The translations under genes were made by a program, and so were the position numbers. Below the pieces are notes generated by a model. It ran no database searches and was not told the origin of the DNA. It worked only from the letters and a program-made list of their open reading frames with translations. Of a DNA stretch of 64,000 bases, positions 62,733 through 64,000 are shown piece by piece. Origin of the DNA: Lachnospiraceae bacterium (lineage in GTDB: Bacteria > Bacillota > Clostridia > Lachnospirales > Lachnospiraceae); assembly GCA_900768755.1 (NCBI GenBank), contig CAAGDV010000036.1, forward strand, positions 62,001 to 126,000, read 5' to 3'. How positions within the stretch are numbered: position 1 is the first letter of the stretch; the number at the start of each line of letters is the position of its first letter.

Positions 62733-63938
62733 ATGGAACGAATTAGAATGACTACACCGCTCGTCGAGATGGATGGCGATGAGATGACCAGAGTTCTCTG
62801 GCAGGCCATAAAAGACGAGTTAATATTACCTTTTGTTGATCTTAAAACTGAATATTACGACTTGGGACTTGTAAAGAGAAATGAAACAGGCGATCAGGTG
62901 ACGGTCGATTCGGCCAATGCCACCTTAAAATACGGCGTTGCCGTAAAGTGTGCAACAATCACCCCGAATGCGGCGAGAGTTAAGGAGTATAACCTTAAGG
63001 AGATGTATAAGAGCCCGAACGGAACAATACGTGCGATTCTTGACGGAACGGTTTTTCGCGCGCCGATTATCGTTAAGGGTATCGAACCTCTTGTCAAGAA
63101 CTGGAAGAAACCGATAACAATCGCGAGACACGCTTACGGCGATATATACAAGAACGTTGAGATAAAGGTTCCTTCGGCAGGCAAAGCAGAGCTTGTGTTT
63201 ACCGATTCGGACAATAATGAAATAAGAGAGACCATTCATAATTTTACCGGCCCCGGAATAATTCAGGGCGTGCACAATACTAACAAGTCTATCAGCAGTT
63301 TTGCAAGAAGCTGTTTTAACTATGCGCTGGACATGAAGCAGGATTTGTGGTTTGCATCAAAGGATACTATTTCCAAAAAATATGACCATACTTTTAAAGA
63401 TATCTTTCAGGAAATCTTTGATAACGAATATGCAGATAAATTTAAGGCTGCCGGCATAGAATATTTTTACACACTCATCGATGATGCGGTTGCGAGGGTT
63501 ATGAAGTCCGAGGGCGGATATATCTGGGCATGCAAAAACTATGACGGCGATGTTATGAGCGACATGGTTGCCACAGCATTCGGTTCGCTCGCAATGATGA
63601 CTTCCGTTCTGGTATCCCCGGAGGGAGTGTATGAGTATGAGGCGGCTCACGGAACGGTGCAGAGACATTACTATAAGCACCTTGCCGGCGAGGAGACTTC
63701 CACCAACTCCGTTGCAACTATTTTTGCATGGACGGGAGCCCTCAGAAAAAGAGGAGAGCTTGACAAAAACAGTGAGCTGATGGCTTTCGCCGACAGACTC
63801 GAGAAAGCATGTATTGACACGATTGAGGGCGGCGAGATGACAAAGGATCTGGCAATCATCACCACAATCGAGAATCCAAAGGTGCTTAACAGTTTTGATT
63901 TTATCAAGGCGATAAGAAACAAAATGGAGGGATGCTGA
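62733..63938 (+). CDS. icd: NADP-dependent isocitrate dehydrogenase
   Basis: Oxidative decarboxylation of isocitrate to 2-oxoglutarate, 401 residues, of the homodimeric eukaryote-like type. N-terminal PLVEMDGDEMTRVLW, ITPNAARVKEY, SPNGTIRAILDGTVFR, DDAVARVMKSEGGYIWACKNYDGDV (given as segments) and the cofactor loop EAAHGTVQRHY are present. GGAGG precedes the start. The stop TGA overlaps the following ATG (TGATG), so the next gene is coupled. Confidence 0.96.
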   Translation: MERIRMTTPLVEMDGDEMTRVLWQAIKDELILPFVDLKTEYYDLGLVKRNETGDQVTVDSANATLKYGVAVKCATITPNAARVKEYNLKEMYKSPNGTIRAILDGTVFRAPIIVKGIEPLVKNWKKPITIARHAYGDIYKNVEIKVPSAGKAELVFTDSDNNEIRETIHNFTGPGIIQGVHNTNKSISSFARSCFNYALDMKQDLWFASKDTISKKYDHTFKDIFQEIFDNEYADKFKAAGIEYFYTLIDDAVARVMKSEGGYIWACKNYDGDVMSDMVATAFGSLAMMTSVLVSPEGVYEYEAAHGTVQRHYYKHLAGEETSTNSVATIFAWTGALRKRGELDKNSELMAFADRLEKACIDTIEGGEMTKDLAIITTIENPKVLNSFDFIKAIRNKMEGC

Positions 63939-64000
63939 TGAGCAATAAAAGAATAGTTGTTGCGTTGGGAAGAAATGCCTTCGGTGAGACATTCCCGGAG
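63938..64000 (+). CDS. arcC: Carbamate kinase-like protein, 5' part only
   Basis: The window ends after 21 codons. The start M-S-N-K-R-I-V-V-A-L-G-R-N-A-F-G matches the N terminus of carbamate kinases (ALGxNA then a short loop and PE), an amino acid kinase fold making ATP from carbamoyl phosphate. ATG 63938 shares a base with the icd stop and has GGAGG at 63926-63930. The substrate cannot be confirmed from so little sequence. Confidence 0.7.
   Translation, partial: MSNKRIVVALGRNAFGETFPE

Noticed and set aside
1..64000. tRNA, rRNA, CRISPR, insertion sequences or prophage genes
   Set aside because: I looked for clusters, regular direct repeats and transposase or phage motifs in the genes and found none.

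Overview
The window looks like a chromosomal core segment of a Gram-positive, low-to-mid GC Clostridia, most likely a Lachnospiraceae member. The evidence is a Firmicutes-type translation/cell-envelope cluster (priA-def-fmt-rsmB-rlmN-stp-prkC-rsgA-rpe-thiN), a division and cell wall cluster starting at mraZ, a MurE with the DNPR motif (meso-diaminopimelate peptidoglycan), a PASTA kinase, a very Cys-rich small protein of the 'chorion class high-cysteine' type common in this family, and strong AGGAGG ribosome sites. I see no tRNA, rRNA, CRISPR array, insertion sequence or prophage. The species cannot be fixed from sequence alone.

Layout. 1-5.4 kb: a small unknown gene, nnr (NAD(P)HX repair), alr, a MazF toxin with no antitoxin beside it, a CorC/HlyC membrane protein and the ClpP-like tepA, whose ribosome site sits inside a terminator-like hairpin. 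5.4-17.7 kb: a minus-strand solute-binding lipoprotein, an alpha/beta hydrolase that has lost its nucleophile and histidine, a membrane diguanylate cyclase, a YfhO-like membrane protein, an ABC exporter pair, a HAD phosphatase and the TldD/TldE pair. 17.7-20 kb: a radical SAM protein and a DUF4130-type partner, behind a promoter whose spacer carries a perfect Gram-positive LexA box. 20-25.4 kb: a GntR/YtrA regulator with a clear operator, an ATPase and two large permeases.

25.4-45.4 kb: uppP, ftsK, one-carbon enzymes fhs and folD, murE, then the conserved priA-to-thiN run, closed by convergent ychF. 45.5-47.1 kb: a MarR regulator and lgt. 47.4-59.1 kb: mraZ-rsmH-ftsL-pbp-pbp-murD-ftsW-murA-ftsQ-ftsZ; mraY, murF and murG are absent from the cluster. 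59.2-64 kb: leuS, three small minus-strand genes, isocitrate dehydrogenase and the start of a carbamate kinase.

The most interesting unit is the radical SAM/DUF4130 pair. These families are annotated only as probable DNA modification or repair proteins, and here the sequence suggests SOS control. Other items worth attention are the catalytically dead hydrolase, the orphan MazF, the KTAT active-site variant in the second penicillin-binding protein, the multi-hairpin intergenic region before uppP and a possible small RNA before mraZ. Many genes overlap or abut (TAATG, TGATG, ATGA), so translational coupling is probably common here.
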